A stretch of 64,000 bases of DNA from Deroplatys truncata (Eukaryota > Arthropoda > Insecta > Mantodea > Mantidae). Made by a program: the position numbers and the translations under genes. The stretch spans positions 413,735,198 to 413,799,197 of the forward strand of contig CM060990.1 of the NCBI GenBank assembly GCA_030765065.1. Reading direction: 5' to 3'. Below, piece after piece: positions 1 to 8,390 of the stretch (its first letter is position 1; every line of letters starts with the position of its first letter). The notes beneath the pieces were generated by a model that made no database searches, was not told the origin of the DNA, and saw nothing but the letters and a program-made list of their open reading frames with translations.

Positions 1-770
1 TCGCAGCGGCGTCGGCAGACTCATTACCGAAGATGCCCACATGACCTGGGATCCACATGAAAGAGACGCTGATGCCAGAGACACCAAGCGTGTGGAGCAG
101 GTCATGTATGCGCTGTACGAGTGGGTGATAATGGTACAGCGCATTAATACTCTGAAGGGCACTCAGAGAGTCCGTACAAGTAAAACAGTGCCGTAAGTCG
201 TGCCGCTGAATGTATAAAACAGATTGATAAATGCTAAAATGTTCGGCGGTAAAAATTGAACGTTGTTCAGGTAAACGAAACGTAAAACTATTTCCAACAC
301 AAAAAGGCACATCATACTCCAGCATTAGTCTTAGATCCATCAGTAAAGATAAAATCAAAGTCCTCAAATTGCAACTGAAGTTCTAAAAACGCTGATCTAA
401 AGACTGAAGAAGGGGTCTCACTCTTCCGCATCGACGATAACCCAAGGTGACAGAGGACCTCAGCGCGCAACCATGCAAGAAAACGCGTTTCCCCCCTTGA
501 AAGGGTCGGCGCTGGCGTAACGTCCAAATGCCGAAGAAGCTGACGAAATCGAACCCCTGGAGGGAGCAAAGCAGAGGAGCTAACTAAATATTGCCGGTCA
601 AGTGAATCCTCGTAAAATGCCGCGAAGGATGGGTGGTCAGGCAAGCTGGAGAGTCCACAGGCATAGATACACAGGAGCAGCTCACACCTGAAGGACTGCG
701 GAGGCTCTGCAGCCTCAACCTAAAGACTGGGCACGGGGCTAGTTGGAAAGGCCCCTGTAGCGACTCTAAT
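1..770 (-). pseudogene. ORF2 fragment: RT thumb and RNase H (copy 3)
   Basis: The minus strand codes for the end of the reverse transcriptase and the start of RNase H. The open stretch 312-644 ends at the first RNase H aspartate motif (FTDGSKTNAGV). The frame then breaks at a T-run near 290-312, and positions 1-290 continue with the middle of RNase H in another frame. The break is at the same place as in copies 1, 10 and 11 but is not identical, since copy 3 has lost one more base. The thumb and RNase H start resemble copy 10 (for example DFDFIFTDGSKTNAGV) more than copy 1. The protein cannot be made from this copy. Confidence 0.8.
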
Positions 771-783
771 ACCACGATGATGA
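771..783. repeat. Target-site duplication of copy 2, left side
   Basis: ACCACGATGATGA matches 12861-12873 on the far side of copy 2. The last bases cannot be told from the (GAT)n tail, so the true length is between 7 and 13. The unoccupied site is visible in other copies (for example near 4617). Confidence 0.8.
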
Positions 784-1170
784 TGATGATGATGATGAGA
801 TGCGGTTTAAGGGCGTAAACTACTAAGGTCATCAGCGCCCTTAAAATGTATAAAATATAAAGTCAAAAGGATAAAATAACCGCATAATTAAAAAACGGGA
901 CAGAAACCCGCGATGTCCAAAAAAGGCTAAAAATAACAATAATATAACAATAACAATAATAATAACAACAATAACAACAATAATAACAATAACAACAATA
1001 ATAACCATACAAATATCTGAAAAACCAACACACTAAAATCATGGTCACTAAAAGAATAAAACTTGTCAAGAACTGTAGAATGCAAGGAACATGAGCGCCT
1101 TATGACCGGGGAGAAGGGCCCCATTAAAACTAACAATATAAAATCATACAGCTAAAAGGCGCTCAGCGCA
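784..1170 (-). other. 3' UTR and tail of copy 2
   Basis: Holds the element tail (GAT repeats on +), a decayed version of the conserved hairpin (809-842, one stem base missing) and a TAACAA/TAATAACAA tract at about 933-1005. Open frames across the tract are low-complexity Tyr/Cys or Leu strings and are not genes. Confidence 0.85.
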
Positions 1171-2980
1171 TCAAATGCGACGGCTAAAACCAATGTCAGT
1201 GATAAAACGTAAAAGACATTCTACAGCATGCGCGTCGTCTGCCAACACGTTGGCTAGGCCAACAGGCAGACCCACGCGAACGCGCAGTGGAGCTATAACT
1301 TGACACTCGGTTAAAATGTGACGGACCGTTAATGGCATAGAACACTGAGCACACAGAGGTGCGGGATCACCACTAAGCAGGTATCGATGACTAAAAAGGC
1401 AATGTCCGATACGAAGGCGTGTTAAAAGTACTTCTTCCCGACGAGAAGCACGGGAAGAGGAAGCCCAGACTAGCGGAAGAGGCTTAACCTCCCGCAACTT
1501 GTTCCCCCGGAGGGCCGTCCACTCATCGCGCCAGCGCGAGAGGATGCGGCGACGTAAAATAACACACGAATCTGACGAGGGAACAACAGAAGTAAAAAAT
1601 CTGGGTAATAAAATCGCCGATTTCGCAGCGGCGTTGGCAGACTCATTACCTGAGATGCCCACATGACCTGGAATCCACATGAAGGACACGCTGATGCCAG
1701 AGACACCAAGCGAGTGGAGCAGGTCATGTATGCGCTGTACGAGTGGGTGGTAATGGTACAGCGCATGAATACTCTGAAGGGCACTCAGAGAGTCCGTACA
1801 AATAAAACAGTGCCGTAAGTCGTGCCGCTGGATGAATAAAACAGATTCATAAATGCTAAAACGTTCGGCGGTAAAAATTGAACATTGCCCAGGTAAACGA
1901 AAGGTAAAACTCTGTACACCAAAAAGCAAAGGCACATCCTACTCCAACATCCGTCTTAGACCCATCAGTATATATAAAATGACAGTCCGCGAACTGCGCC
2001 TGTAGTTCTAAAAAGGCGGATCTAAGAACAGAAGCAGGGGTCGCATTTTATGGCATCGATGTTAGCCCAAGGTGGATGTGGACCTCAGCGCTCGACCATG
2101 GAGGAAAACGCGTTTCCCCTCGGGTAAGGGCCGGCGCTGGCGGAACGTCCAAATGCCGAAGTAGCAGTCGAAATCGAACCCCTGGAGGGAGCAAAGCAGA
2201 GGAGCTAACTAAATATTGCCGGTCAAGTGAATCCTCGTAAAATGCCGCGAAGGACGGGTGGTCAGGCAAGGTGAAGAGTCGACAGGCATAGCTACACAAG
2301 AGCATCTCACGCCTGAAAGACTGCGGAGGCTCTGCAGCCTCAGCGTAAAGACTGGGCACGGGGCTAGTTGGAAAGGCCCCTGTAGCGACTCTAAAACCAC
2401 GATGATGAATAGGATTCAAACGATGTAACACAGATGTACGTGCCGACGAATAAACAATATACCCGTAATCAAGTTTGGATCGGACCAAAGAGCGATAAAG
2501 GCGAAGAAGGACGGTCCGATCAGCTCCCCAGGATGTGCCACTTAAAACACGTAATAGATTAAGAGAACGGAAACACTTTGCTTTTAAAAAGGAAACGTGC
2601 GAGGTCCAACACAACTTTCTATCAAAGATCAACCCCAAAAATTTCGCCTCGTCTGCAAACGGAAGTATCCCTGGCCCTAGATGGAGAGAGGGCGGAGGGA
2701 AATACTTCCGGCGCCAGAAGTTGATGCAGACGGATTTCTCGGCGGAGAAATTAAAGCCGTTGGCGTTACTTCAGGCGTAGAGACGGTCGATAAAGCTCTG
2801 GAGACGGCGTTCGAGTAGACAGGTCCGCCGTGAACTGCAATAAATAGCGAAATCGTCAACAAATGTGACAATAAAATGCCAGGTGGAATACAATCAACAA
2901 TGGGGTTGATAGCAATTGCAAAAAGTGTGACACTGAGTACAGAGCCCTGCGGTACTCCGTTCTCTTGAATAAAACGAAGA
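1171..2980 (-). pseudogene. ORF2 C-terminal half (copy 2): RT palm to RNase H
   Basis: The stretch 2048-2638 codes for the RT thumb (starting GLIFDRKLCWTSHVSFLKA) and 1171-1935 for RNase H plus the C-terminal CCHC. RNase H shows FTAERFSIYES, TDSLSALQ and WIPGHVGISGNES. Three breaks are visible: a stop (TAA) at 2048-2050, an extra base near 1930 in the run before FGVQSFTF, and a lost base in the RT active-site region near 2860, so that FVDD is out of frame. The upstream part continues at 9025. Confidence 0.85.
2969..2980. repeat. Target-site duplication of copy 1, left side
   Basis: ATAAAACGAAGA matches 9025-9036. The empty site can be seen in other copies as the continuous ORF2 text around 5190 (one base different). 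Confidence 0.93.
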
Positions 2981-3392
2981 TGATGATGATGATATGCGGC
3001 TTAAGGGCGCTAAACTGCTGAGGTCATCAGCGCCCTTACAAGGTATAAAATATAAAGTCAAAAAATAAAAGATAGGTAAAAAACCGCATAAATAAAAAAC
3101 GGGACACAAACCCGCGATGTCAAAAAGCTAAAACTAACAATATAACAATAACAAATATAACAATAACAATAATAACAATAACAACAATAACAATAAAAAC
3201 AATAATAACAATAACAGCAATAATAAGACAAAGATCTGAAAAACAACACACTAAAAGCATAGGCAGTAAAGGAGTAAAACGTGTCAGGAACTGTAGAATG
3301 CGAGGGACATGAGCGCCATATGTCCACTGGGGATAAGAGTTCCCATAAAAACCGACAGGATAAAAGTTCGAAACTAACAGACGCTCAACGCA
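2981..3392 (-). other. 3' UTR and (CAT)n tail of copy 1
   Basis: From the 3' end inward: a short (CAT)n tail (GAT on +), the perfect hairpin at 3003-3037, an A/T-rich stretch and a TAACAA-type tract at about 3134-3225. The remainder up to the ORF2 stop has no further signal that I can recognise. Confidence 0.88.
3003..3037 (-). promoter_or_regulatory. Conserved 3' hairpin (copy 1)
   Basis: A perfect 9-bp stem AAGGGCGCT / AGCGCCCTT closes a 17-nt loop, about 10 nt from the tail. It recurs in nearly every copy. It is a likely recognition structure for the element's own reverse transcriptase, by analogy with 3' stem-loops of other non-LTR elements; this role is inferred. Confidence 0.7.
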
Positions 3393-4106
3393 TTAAATGC
3401 GCAGATTAAAATCACTGTTATGCATAAAACGTAAAACACATTCCACAGCATGCGTGTCGTCTGCCAAAACGTTGGTTGGGCCAACAGGCAGACCCACACG
3501 AGCACGCAATGCAGCTAAAACCTGACACTCTGTTAAAATGTGACGCACCGTTAAGGGCACGTCACACTGCCCACAGAGTGGCGCAGGGTCACCACTCAGC
3601 AAATACTTATGACTAAAAATGCAATGTCCAATACGAAGGCGTGTTAAAATTACCTCTTCCCGACGAGAAGCACGGGAAGATGTAGCCCAGACTAACGGGA
3701 GAGGCTTAACCTCCCGCAACTTGTTCCCCCGGAGGGCCGTCCACTCATCGCTCCAAAGCGAGAGGATGCGGCGACGTAAAACAATAAACAAATCTGACGA
3801 GGGAACAACAGAGGTAAAACGTCTGGGTGATAAAATCGCCGACTTGGCAGCGACATCGGCAGACTCATTACCTGAGATGCCCACATGACCTGGAATCCAC
3901 AAGAAGGAGACGCTGATGCCAGAGACATCAAGCGAGTGGAGCAGGTCATGAATGCGCTGTACGAGCGGGTGGTAACTGTACAGCGAGCTAATACTTTGAA
4001 GAGCACTCAGGGAGTCGGAACAAATAAAACAGTGCCGTAAGTCGTGCCGCTGAATATATAAAAGAGACTGATAAATGCTAAAACGTTCGGCGTTAAAATC
4101 GAACAT
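3393..4106 (-). pseudogene. RNase H and C-terminal CCHC of ORF2, out of frame (copy 1)
   Basis: This 237-codon stretch continues ORF2 after two one-base losses, one in the A-run at 4144-4149 and one near 4095-4099. It holds the RNase H residues in AERFSIYQ, CSDSLSALQ and WIPGHVGISGNES, followed by a C-terminal CX2CX7HX4C motif (CGQCDVPLTVRHILTEC) that is usual for I-type ORF2. It is made only if the ribosome shifts frame, or not at all. The first loss is shared with copies 10 and 11, the second is not seen in copy 11. Confidence 0.85.
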
Positions 4107-7080
4107 TGCTCTGGTAAACGAAAGGTAAAACTATTTCCACCACAAAAAAGGCACATCCTACTCCAGCATCAGTCTTAGATCCATCAGTAAAGATAAAAGG
4201 CAAGTCCCCGAATTGCGACTGAAGTTCTAAAAACGCTGATCTAAAGACTGAAGAAGGGGTCTCATTCTTCGGCATTGACGATAACCCAAGGTGACAGTGG
4301 GCCTCAGCGCGCGACAGTGGAGGAAAACGCGTTTCCCCCCTTGGAAGGGCCGGCGCTGGCGTAACGTCCAAATGCCGAAGGAGCAGTCGAAATCGAACCC
4401 CTGGAGGGAGCAATGCAGAGGAGCTAACTAAATATTGCCGGTCAAGTGAATCCTCGAAAAATGCCGCGAAAGACGGGTGGTCAGGTAAGCTTGAGAGTCG
4501 ACAGGCATAGCTGCACAAGAGCATCTCACGCCTGGAAGACAGCGGAGGCTCTGCAGCTTCAGCATAAAGACTGGGCACGGGGCTAGTTGGAAAGGCCCCT
4601 GTAGCGACTCTAAGACCACGATGATGAATGGCATTCAAACGACGTAACACAGATGGACGTGCCGACGAATAAACAAAACACCCGTAATCAAGTTTGGATC
4701 GGACCAAAGAGCGATAAAGGCGAAGAAGGACGGTCCGATCAGCTCCCCAGGATGTGCCACTTAAAACACGTAAAAGATTAAGAGAACGGTCACACTTTGC
4801 TTTTAAAAAGGAAACGTGCGAGGTCCAACACAACTTCCTATCAAAAATCAACCCCAAAAATTTCGCCCCGTCTGCAAACGGAAGTATCCGTGGCTCAAGA
4901 CGGAGAGAGGGGGGAGGGAAATACTTCCGGCGCCAGAAGTTGATGCAGACGGATTTCTCGGCGGAGAATTTAAAGCCGTTGGCGTTACTCCAGGCGTAGA
5001 GACGGTCGATACAGCTCTGGAGACGGCGTTCGAGTAGACAGGTCCGCCGTGAACTGCAATAAATAGCGAAATCGTCAACAAAAAGGAACGATGAAATGCC
5101 AGGTGGAATACAATCAACAATGGGGTTGATAGCAATCGCAAAAAGTGTGACACTGAGTACAGAGCCCTGCGGTACTCCGTTCTCTTGAATAAAACGACGA
5201 GATAAAACCGAGCCCACACGTACACAAAAGACGCGGTCCGTCATAAACTCCCGAAGAAATATGGGAAGACGACCGCGGATATTCCAATCGTGAAGTGTAC
5301 GTAAAATGCCGCCCCTCCAACAAGTGTCATAAGCTTTCTCCAGGTCAAAAAATACAGCCACGGTTTGACACTTTCTCAGAAACCCATTCATAATATGCGT
5401 CGACAAGGACACCAGATGGTCGACGGTAGAGCGATAGCGACGAAACCCGCACTGAGCGTTCGCTAGAAGTTTCTGAGACTCAAGCCACCATGTCAACCGC
5501 CCGTTGATCATGCGCTCCATCACCTTGCAAATGCAACTGGTGAGGGAGATAGGGCGGTAGCTGGAAGGTATTTGGCGATCCTTCCCAGGCTTAAGTATAG
5601 GGACAATGGTGGCTTCGCGCCAAACGGAAGGGAAAATGCCGTCTTGCCAAATACGGTTATAGACCTGTAAGAGAAATAGTTTACTGTCGGCTGAAAGGTT
5701 CGTTAACATCAGGACATGAATGCCGTCCGGCCCGGGAGCGGAGTGCCGAGAGCAATGAAGAGCGTGCTCCAGCTCCCTCATTGTGAATAGTTCGTTATAG
5801 CATTCAGCATTAGCAGACCGAAAAGTATATGATGCGGAATCCTGCCGGTCTTTAATAGAAAGAAAGCCGGCGGAATAATGGTCTGAACTGGAAACCGCCT
5901 CAAAGGCAGAACCCAGAGTGTTAGCGATGGCAGCCGGATCCACTATGGTGGCATTAGAAACCTGAAGGCCAGAAACAGTACAATGTGACACTTTACCTGA
6001 GAAGCGACGAAGTTTATCCCAAACAACGGATGAAGGCGTAAAACGATTAAAAGACTCGACAAAACGAGCCCAAGATGCCTTCTTGCTATCCTGAATAATG
6101 CGACGAGCCCTGGCGCGCGATTGTTTAAAAGTCACCAAATTATCAAGTGTAGGGTGGCGCCGAAACACCCTAAGTGCAGTCCTACGGGCACGAACGGCGT
6201 CCCGACAATCCTCGTTCCACCACGGAACAGGTGGACGCCGAGGTTGAGAGGATGAATGGGGAATTGCGCGTTCGACGGCTGAGAAAATAATAGACGTAAG
6301 GTGCTGCACTAGTTGATTAATGTCGGAGAAGGGCTGGCCGTCAATATGCACGATGCTGGAATACAAGCTCCAGTCGGCTTTTGCGAATATCCAGGTAGGT
6401 GCTCTGGAATGCTGTACGTGGTGCGACAGAAGAGAAACGATGCAGGGGAAATGGTCGCTGGAGTAGGTGTCAGCGACGACGTTCCACTGAAGACGTCGTG
6501 CAAGCTGGATTGAGCATATGGCAAGGTCCAGGTGAGAGAATGTACCGGAAGAATCAGAAATAATAGTAGGTGCACCTGTATTGAGGATGGAAAGATTGAA
6601 CTGATAAAAAATGTCGGAAAGAAGAGTTCCCCTCGCGCAAGCCCTTGGCGAACCCCATAGTGGGTGATGGGCATTAAAATCTCCCAACAGAAGAAATGGT
6701 GTTGGGAGAGCGGACAGGAGAGATCGAATGTCCGCGGGAGCGAGGGGAGACGATGGAGGTGTATACACAGAACAAACAGAAAAGAAAAAACCGGGTAACT
6801 GCAGTCTAATGGCAACAGCTTGCAAGTCGGACGTAAGTGTGATAGGATGAAAATGAACGTCATTACGCACCAACAACATGACACCTCCATGAGCAGGAGC
6901 ACCCTCCTCCGGTTCAAGATCGTAGCGAACCGGAGTGTACCCTCGGAGATCGAAAGGGTCGTGAGGGCGAAGCTTGGTCTCCTGCAAACACACGACCATA
7001 GGTGAATGGGAACGCAATAAAAGTTGCAGTTCCGCCCTATGCGATCGTACACCACGTACATTCCAGCTCAGGATAGCCAT
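4093..7080 (-). CDS. ORF2 protein: endonuclease and reverse transcriptase (copy 1)
   Basis: This 995-codon frame starts with ATG (MAILSWNVRG), 20 nt after the ORF1 stop. Residues 1-225 are an APE-like endonuclease that nicks the target: N7, E34 (LQETKL), GDFNAHH at 133-139 and SSDH at 207-210 are present. Residues about 440-760 are the reverse transcriptase: SAPGPDG, FFDLEKAYD (577-585), GVPQGSVLS (635-643) and the active site FVDD (667-670), where the usual second residue is Ala. The frame runs on into RNase H as far as FTDGSKTDAGV, then is lost at a T-run. Endonuclease and RT look intact. It would act in the nucleus in target-primed reverse transcription, with the ORF1 protein on the same RNA. 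Confidence 0.92.
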   Translation of the reverse strand: MAILSWNVRGVRSHRAELQLLLRSHSPMVVCLQETKLRPHDPFDLRGYTPVRYDLEPEEGAPAHGGVMLLVRNDVHFHPITLTSDLQAVAIRLQLPGFFFSVCSVYTPPSSPLAPADIRSLLSALPTPFLLLGDFNAHHPLWGSPRACARGTLLSDIFYQFNLSILNTGAPTIISDSSGTFSHLDLAICSIQLARRLQWNVVADTYSSDHFPCIVSLLSHHVQHSRAPTWIFAKADWSLYSSIVHIDGQPFSDINQLVQHLTSIIFSAVERAIPHSSSQPRRPPVPWWNEDCRDAVRARRTALRVFRRHPTLDNLVTFKQSRARARRIIQDSKKASWARFVESFNRFTPSSVVWDKLRRFSGKVSHCTVSGLQVSNATIVDPAAIANTLGSAFEAVSSSDHYSAGFLSIKDRQDSASYTFRSANAECYNELFTMRELEHALHCSRHSAPGPDGIHVLMLTNLSADSKLFLLQVYNRIWQDGIFPSVWREATIVPILKPGKDRQIPSSYRPISLTSCICKVMERMINGRLTWWLESQKLLANAQCGFRRYRSTVDHLVSLSTHIMNGFLRKCQTVAVFFDLEKAYDTCWRGGILRTLHDWNIRGRLPIFLREFMTDRVFCVRVGSVLSRRFIQENGVPQGSVLSVTLFAIAINPIVDCIPPGISSFLFVDDFAIYCSSRRTCLLERRLQSCIDRLYAWSNANGFKFSAEKSVCINFWRRKYFPPPSLRLEPRILPFADGAKFLGLIFDRKLCWTSHVSFLKAKCDRSLNLLRVLSGTSWGADRTVLLRLYRSLVRSKLDYGCFVYSSARPSVLRRLNAIHHRGLRVATGAFPTSPVPSLYAEAAEPPLSSRREMLLCSYACRLSSLPDHPSFAAFFEDSLDRQYLVSSSALLPPGVRFRLLLRHLDVTPAPALPRGETRFPPLSRAEAHCHLGLSSMPKNETPSSVFRSAFLELQSQFGDLPFIFTDGSKTDAGVGCAFFVVEIVLPFVYQSNVRF

Positions 7081-7100
7081 GAATAAAAGGGATAAACTGT

Positions 7101-8390
7101 CTACTTAGAAGGGCGGCTTAAAATTACCTTTTGTTTAACCTTTGGGCTCGGGCTTTTTGTATGGAGTTGGTCAGACTCCATAGCTTCCTCGGAGGGAGGG
7201 CCCACGCGCTCAGTGCCAGAAACCGATTCAAGCGCCGTGAATCGGTTCTGGGTGGCGATGGGTGAGGGGTGCCGCTGAGCGCGGCTTGTCCCAGGACCTT
7301 CCTGGGACAGCGACCTCCAAGGAGGAGAAGGTGAACTTTTGCTACCGCGCGCACGCGGAGGGTCTTTCAAGAAATCTTCCCTACGTAGTTTCTGCTTGGG
7401 CTTCTTTTCAGCGGCTTGCGACTTCATTGACTTTGGACCAGGTTTATAAGGCTTGGTAACAGTAGCTTTAATAGACGGCCGGATGGTAGTGGCGGTTAAT
7501 CCAGTAAAGGTCCAGGTCTGAGTTTCGGCATCTACTCGTGGTACTGGCGAGGCAACAACAGAACTAAATGTGCCAGATCGCAGGAGTGAAGGTTGGCGCG
7601 CATGGTAACGCCTCCGGGCTTCAGCGAAGGAGAGTTTTTCCTTTACCCGGATCTCCTGGATCGCCTTCTCGTCCAAGTACCGCGGACAGTCGGCAAACGA
7701 AGCAGAATGAGACCCTTTGCAATTAACGCAGACGGGGGCTGTTGAACAGGTACCTTCGTGTGAGGGCTGGCTACATGTTGCACAGATGTTAACGGCACTC
7801 TTACATGAGACTTGCGTATGCCCAAAACGTTGGCATTTAAAACAACGCAGAGGTCTAGGAATATAAGGCCTCACAGAAATCCGTTCGTACCCTGCGGAAA
7901 TGCTCGTGGGCAGATCGACGCCATCAAATGTAATAAACAGGGAACGAGTGGGTACGAATACGCCGTCGCGTTTGGCCTGCACTCGATGGACCGCTGTCAC
8001 CTTCTGGTCTGCAAGATATTCTACCAGGTCCTCGTCCGATATACCATCGAGGCTATGGGTGGTAATAACGCCTCGACAGGAATTCAATGTGCGGTGCTTC
8101 TCGACACGGATAGGATAGCCGTGGAGAAGCGTAGCGCGCAACAAGGTCTTACTTTGCAGATCGGATTTCGTTTGGGCTAATAAGGAACCATTCCGTAGAC
8201 GAGTGCAGGACTGAACCGCACCAGCAATTGCATCAATGCCCTTTTGAATGATGAAAGGGTTCACCTTCTCAAAGCTTTGTCCTTCTTCGGTTCGTGAAAT
8301 GACCAAGTAACAACCAGTTGTCGGTGGTGTCACTTCTGTTACATAGACTTTTCGGCGCTTGTTAGTAGTAATGGAGGAAGGGTGCTCCAT
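7101..8390 (-). CDS. ORF1 gag-like RNA-binding protein (copy 1)
   Basis: This is 429 codons, uninterrupted, starting at the ATG of MEHPSSITTNK. The frame extends nine codons further up but without an ATG. Residues about 45-175 are probably an RRM-like fold (judged by position only). Three zinc knuckles follow: CFKCQRFGHTQVSC (CX2CX4HX4C, about 183-196), CATCSQPSHEGTC (203-215) and CVNCKGSHSASFADC (221-235). The C-terminal third is basic and Pro/Ser-rich. ORF1 proteins of this kind coat the element RNA and form the particle that carries ORF2. An upstream ATG at 8412 lies in another frame and overlaps the start, so it may weaken ORF1 translation. Confidence 0.92.
   Translation of the reverse strand: MEHPSSITTNKRRKVYVTEVTPPTTGCYLVISRTEEGQSFEKVNPFIIQKGIDAIAGAVQSCTRLRNGSLLAQTKSDLQSKTLLRATLLHGYPIRVEKHRTLNSCRGVITTHSLDGISDEDLVEYLADQKVTAVHRVQAKRDGVFVPTRSLFITFDGVDLPTSISAGYERISVRPYIPRPLRCFKCQRFGHTQVSCKSAVNICATCSQPSHEGTCSTAPVCVNCKGSHSASFADCPRYLDEKAIQEIRVKEKLSFAEARRRYHARQPSLLRSGTFSSVVASPVPRVDAETQTWTFTGLTATTIRPSIKATVTKPYKPGPKSMKSQAAEKKPKQKLRREDFLKDPPRARGSKSSPSPPWRSLSQEGPGTSRAQRHPSPIATQNRFTALESVSGTERVGPPSEEAMESDQLHTKSPSPKVKQKVILSRPSK

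Larger units (their letters stand above)
1..783 (-). mobile_element. Non-LTR copy 3, 3' segment (cut by window edge)
   Basis: This is the downstream part of retrotransposon copy 3, whose upstream parts lie at 12861-15178 and 21152-21748, and, through the tandem duplication, 23252-25569 and 31544-33648. The pieces are joined by removing copy 2, whose target duplication ACCACGATGATGA flanks it at 771-783 and 12861-12873. The 3' UTR and tail of copy 3 lie left of the window. The assignment rests on continuity of ORF2 homology across the gap. Confidence 0.85.
784..2980 (-). mobile_element. Non-LTR copy 2, 3' half
   Basis: This is the downstream half of copy 2, interrupted at 2980 by copy 1 and resumed at 9025. 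The + strand starts with the (GAT)n tail, then the 3' hairpin, the TAACAA tract, RNase H and the RT thumb. It is bounded on the left by the duplication ACCACGATGATGA. Confidence 0.9.

Noticed and set aside
863-1136. Open frames rich in Tyr/Cys or Leu over the TAACAA tracts (also near 3150, 15400, 44550, 53250)
   Set aside because: Low-complexity translations of a simple repeat in the 3' UTR.
2979-2993. (GAT)n microsatellites at several points (780, 2981, 15179, 25570, 44408, 52061, 52945, 53206)
   Set aside because: Each is the 3' tail of an element at an insertion junction, not a free-standing microsatellite.
7812-8180. A plus-strand ORF of about 122 codons that recurs at 11649, 19937, 22040, 30328 and 58042
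   Set aside because: It is the exact antisense of the ORF1 knuckle region and is open only because of the sense-strand codons; it is missing in the divergent copy 7.
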